Positions 60,059 through 64,000 of a DNA stretch of 64,000 nt are shown here, piece by piece. The stretch comes from Ciborinia camelliae (Eukaryota; Ascomycota; Leotiomycetes; Helotiales; Sclerotiniaceae), in assembly GCA_025890175.1 (NCBI GenBank), contig JANPYM010000004.1, positions 341,684 through 405,683 on the forward strand, read 5' to 3'. Numbering within the stretch: the first letter of the stretch is position 1; each line of letters begins with the position of its first letter. Made by a program: the position numbers and the translations under genes. The notes under the pieces were generated by a model. That model was not told where the DNA came from. It searched no databases and saw only the letters and a program-made list of their open reading frames with translations.

Positions 60059-62104
60059 CATATATAGTTGATCTGTAGCATAGTTTTCAAAGCTTCGAGC
60101 CAAATACACTGCATACTATAGTACATTTGTTCTCCATCGCCCATAGTGATTCCAACAAAAATTTTTACCCATATTATAAATTTCATTTTTTCAATAATAA
60201 AAACTTAATATACAATAATTTTTATTATTTTACAAAATAACAATTAAATTTTATAATTAAATATTAAATATTAATAATTTCAACAATAACAATATTAATA
60301 TTACAATATAACAAAAAAATATTTATAATATTTTTTATATATAAAATAAATATATTAACTATATATTTTTTAAATATACAAATTATTTAAAAAAAAAGAT
60401 TTATAAATATTAATTAATTAAAAATTTATAATAAATCCTAAATATTTATAAATATTATTTATAATATATATCTAATAATTAAATATAATTTTTAAACAAA
60501 CTTTGTTATATTATTATATTATTATTATATTATAATTATACTATTATTGCTATCAATATATTATTTTTAATTAATATATCGAATAAAATTTTTAATTTTA
60601 AAAATTTATATAAAAAAAGTTTTATTTATTATAATCATTTATATATATTTATATATATTAATTATAATTAATTATTTAATAAAAATCAATAGAAAATATA
60701 AATATTTATTTATTTTTGAAATTATTAAAAAAATACATTTATAATATAAATTTTAATAAAAATAATAATATTATTAGTTTTAATAAATTTATATATTAAA
60801 TCAATATATTTTATTATTATATAAATATTAATTTGAATATATATAATTATTGAAAAATATATTAATAAATATAAATTAATCTAAATCTTATCGCATCGTT
60901 TATAAATATATTTTATTTATTTATACAATTAATATTAATTATATACAATATTAAATTTTTTTATTAAATTCCAATCTTATTTTTTTTTTTAATTAAAAAC
61001 AAAAAATATATCATTATACTTTATTATTCTATTATTTCCAATCAAAATAATTCAGATTTTGAAATTATATTATATTTTATTAATAATAACAAAATTATTT
61101 ATTATAATTAAATTCAAAAAATCAATAATAAATTATATTCAAAAATCGAAATATATTTTAAAACGAATACTTACATCATAAAAATTTGAATTAAAGAAAT
61201 ATATTGAATAATAATTAATATTTAAAAATAATATAATATTATTATATAAAGTTTAATAAATTTATTATAATAAATCAATAAAACTTTTAATAAAAATAAA
61301 AAATATAATAAAGATTTAAATAATAATTTTATAAATATTAAATATTATAAATTATTATATATTTCAATTTTTTTATTATTTTTCAAATATTAAAAATTAT
61401 AAACAAAAAAAATATAAATATATAAATATTAATATAATAATATATTTTTTTATAAAACAATAAACAAATAATATATTTAAAATTAAATAATTAAAAATAA
61501 TTAATAAACAATTTTTTATAAAAAATCTTAAAATTATATTTATAAAAATTTAATATTTCAATTATAATATAATAAAATATTATTTTTTAAAATATTTTTT
61601 AATTTAAATTTAAATAACTTTTTATTTTATTTTAATATAAAATTACAGAATTTTGTATTAATAAATATAATATATAAATATTATATTAATAAAATATTTA
61701 ATTTAAATATTTTTTAATTTTTTTTTAAATTTATTATTTTTAATTTTATAATAAAATTTTGTTTTAAAAAAATCTTAATTTTAATAATTAAAGCAAATAC
61801 TTTATATTTTTTAAATAATATTTTTTAAATAAAAATAAAATTGAATTAAAAAATTGATTTATATTTATATTATTTAATTATAATAAAATTATTTTAATTA
61901 AATATAATATATTTATATAATATATTTATATAATACTAAATTTATTTAATTAATATATTAAAATTATTAAATAATATTTATCCTTAAATTAATAATATTT
62001 AATATTTAATAATCTTTTTTAAAAACTTTTTTAATATTTATTAAAAATTTATTTAAAATATTTAAATTTTTGTAAATCATAAATAATTTGAAAATATTAA
62101 TTAT

Positions 62105-62300
62105 TTATATCGATTCATCTCAGGGTAATGAATATACATATGTGGTAGTAAGGTAACCAGCAATATAGGTATTAAATCTTTTGTAGTATTAATGATGTTT
62201 TAGCTAAGAGGGTGTGGGTGGGAGCACCCTAATATAGATGTATGCCGCGCCTAGTGTTACATTAATATATACATAGACGAAATTATGTGATAGGGTTATA
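62105..62300. other. Second less AT-rich island
   Basis: About 195 bases with ordinary base composition, including AGGGTG-TGGGTGGGAG-CACCCT (a six-base inverted repeat) and GCCGCGCC. There is no open frame of note. It stands alone in sequence that is otherwise nearly pure A and T. Confidence 0.65.
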
Positions 62301-62542
62301 TAATTAACAAAAGTAATCTTTATTATAATATTAATATTTTTTCAAAATTAAATTAATTATATATATATATAAATAAAAGTTTGCAAAAAATTTGAATAAA
62401 AAAATCTATTTCATTTATTCGCTAATTTATTATTTGTATTAAAATGTAATATATTGGGGTATTATTTTAAACTTTGTAAATACAAAATGCTATATATTAT
62501 TTTTATTTATTCCTAATAATTTAAAATCAAAAAGTTAAGAAA

Positions 62543-62573
<31 letters not shown>

Positions 62574-64000
62574 ATTTATTAACTTTAAATTTATAATAAT
62601 TAATATTAATAAAATTTATTAATACTGAATAATATTTCGATTTAATTATAATATTAATTAAATTAATATTATTGTTAATTCATTTAACTTTTATAATTTT
62701 TTTTTGTTTGTAAGATTGTTAAAAATATATAATATTAATTATTAGTTTTTTTTTTATAATAATGTTAAGTTTTATAATACAATTATAAAATAATTTGAAA
62801 TTGATATATACAATAAATAATATAATAATTAATATAATTTTGTTAATAATATTTTTAAATATAATAATAATATTAAAGTTTAATATTAAAGCATAAAGTT
62901 TGGTGATTAATATATTATATATTATTTTTTTGTATTTAATAAATAATCAATAAAGAATATTGGTATTTCTGGATTTATTAATTAATATAATAATATATTC
63001 GATTTACAAAAAATAATCTTTATTATTAATAAATAATGTATTAATAAATATAATAAATTGAAAAAAGTTAATATTAAAAAATATAAATATAAATTTTTTT
63101 GTAATATTATTTTTTTATTATTAAAATTGTTTATTTAAAAGTTTTATATTTTTTTAATAAAATTAATAATTTATATAACAAAAAAAAGATTATATATTAA
63201 TTTTAATTGGAAAATTATATTAATATAAATAATATAAGTTTATTAATTAATAAATTGATTTTTTAAAATAGTTTTTTTTTATATTTTATCTTTATTTTTT
63301 AATATATTTTAATAATAAATTTAAATAAATCAAATTCATTTAATCTGATTTTTCTAAATTAAATAAATATATTTTTTTTAAATCTAAATAATAATATAAT
63401 TGTTAAATCAAAAAAACATTTCAATAATAATTTATTTTTTAGATTTTAAAAGAAATTTAATTTTGTTTTATTTAATTTATTTAAATATAATAAATATTAA
63501 ATTAATAATAATAAAAATATTATTAATTTGTAATCCAATAAAACCAAAATTATTTATAATTAAATAAAACAAATATACATTATAAATCAAAACAATTATA
63601 TCAAATTTATTAATATAATAATTTTAATATATATAAAACCAATAATTTCCAATTTTAAATATTTTATAAAAAAATTTATAAACAAAAAATATTTTATTTT
63701 ATAACAATTCCATTTTAATTAACAAATAAATATAAAAAAATTAAGTTATTTTTATAGTAGACTATATATAAACTTAAAAAATATCTTAAAACAAAATTAT
63801 TAAATTTTTTTTTTCCAAAAATTAATATAAAAAATTAATAATAAATATTAATTATATTATTAAATTATAAATAATTAAATAAAAATAATAATTTTTTTAT
63901 TATTATTATATATTTATATAATTAATCTAAATTTTTCAAAAATTTTATTTATTTTTAAATTTTTGATTTTATTAATAAATCAAAAATTGAAAATTCTTTA

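Larger units (their letters stand above)
57801..64000. repeat. Extremely AT-rich geneless block
   Basis: The last 6.2 kb is almost only A and T, with many lines of 60 bases carrying no more than 0-5 G or C. There are no coding frames, introns or recognisable element ends. Such blocks in this group of fungi are AT isochores, centromere-type DNA, or repeats destroyed by repeat-induced point mutation. It runs out of the window. Two less AT-rich islands interrupt it (59.96-60.18 and 62.1-62.3 kb). Confidence 0.85.

Noticed and set aside
59962..60186. 74-codon minus-strand frame over the GC hairpin island
   Set aside because: Its C-terminal half is only translated hairpins. I keep the island as a structural feature. 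A mitochondrial coding remnant in the N-terminal half is possible but not shown.
57801..64000. Telomere or subtelomere at the window end
   Set aside because: No TTAGGG-type repeats on either strand. The AT block simply runs out of the window.
1..64000. tRNA or rRNA genes
   Set aside because: No cloverleaf with A/B box sequences or rRNA-like segment was recognised by eye. A tRNAscan run would be decisive.

Overview
This window looks like nuclear DNA of a filamentous ascomycete, most likely a Leotiomycete close to Botrytis/Sclerotinia. The genes have short introns (about 45-110 bases) with fungal branch points of the CTAAC/CTGAC type. The recognisable proteins are fungal: Byr4/Bfa1, the Set3C subunit Snt1, an Lsm14/Scd6 protein, a PEX39-like KPWE protein, and lineage-expanded BTB and 2EXR proteins. 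The species assignment is inference from protein style and architecture, not from a search. Most gene models below were built by hand from splice signals and reading frame.

Region by region. 0.6-7.9 kb holds a Myb-like gene followed by three BTB-type genes, the middle one broken by a stop codon and frameshifts. 10.0-11.3 kb is an RNase H-fold protein whose paralogue at 24.8-25.6 kb has lost its C-terminal half to stop codons. 12.5-13.0 kb is a small coiled-coil gene. 15.5-33.9 kb is the conserved core: byr4 (minus) divergent from an XRCC4-like gene (plus), an aldo-keto reductase (minus) divergent from a SelO-type pseudokinase (plus), and an Lsm14/Scd6 gene (minus) divergent from a PEX39-like gene (plus). 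A 314-base perfect purine heptamer array lies at 23.3 kb. 36.3 kb encodes a small secreted cysteine-rich protein.

37.9-48.4 kb is an accessory stretch with two 2EXR-domain genes, decayed fragments, a degenerate repeat of about 180 bases and, at 43.4-44.6 kb, the most unusual object in the window. This is a minus-strand gene whose 3' half is an array of tandemly copied intron-plus-microexon modules: every intron is exactly 46 bases, every functional microexon is 45 bases and phase 0, and two 21-base 'ghost' exons lack a donor site. The assembled model is open from start to stop. 49.0-56.2 kb is a giant Snt1-like SANT co-repressor subunit with a polyglutamine tract and an RGG/RD-rich N-terminus.

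From about 57.8 kb to the end the sequence is extremely AT-rich and geneless, as expected for an AT isochore, centromere-type block or heavily mutated repeat. It is broken by two less AT-rich islands, at 59.96-60.18 kb and 62.1-62.3 kb. The first is a chain of GC-rich hairpins like those of fungal mitochondrial genomes. The C/G balance of the strand appears to flip at the second.

The housekeeping genes cover cytokinesis (Byr4), DNA-end joining (XRCC4-like), chromatin silencing (Snt1), mRNA decay and translation control (Lsm14) and peroxisome import (PEX39-like). They sit among fast-evolving lineage-specific families and decayed copies, with the AT-rich block at one end.
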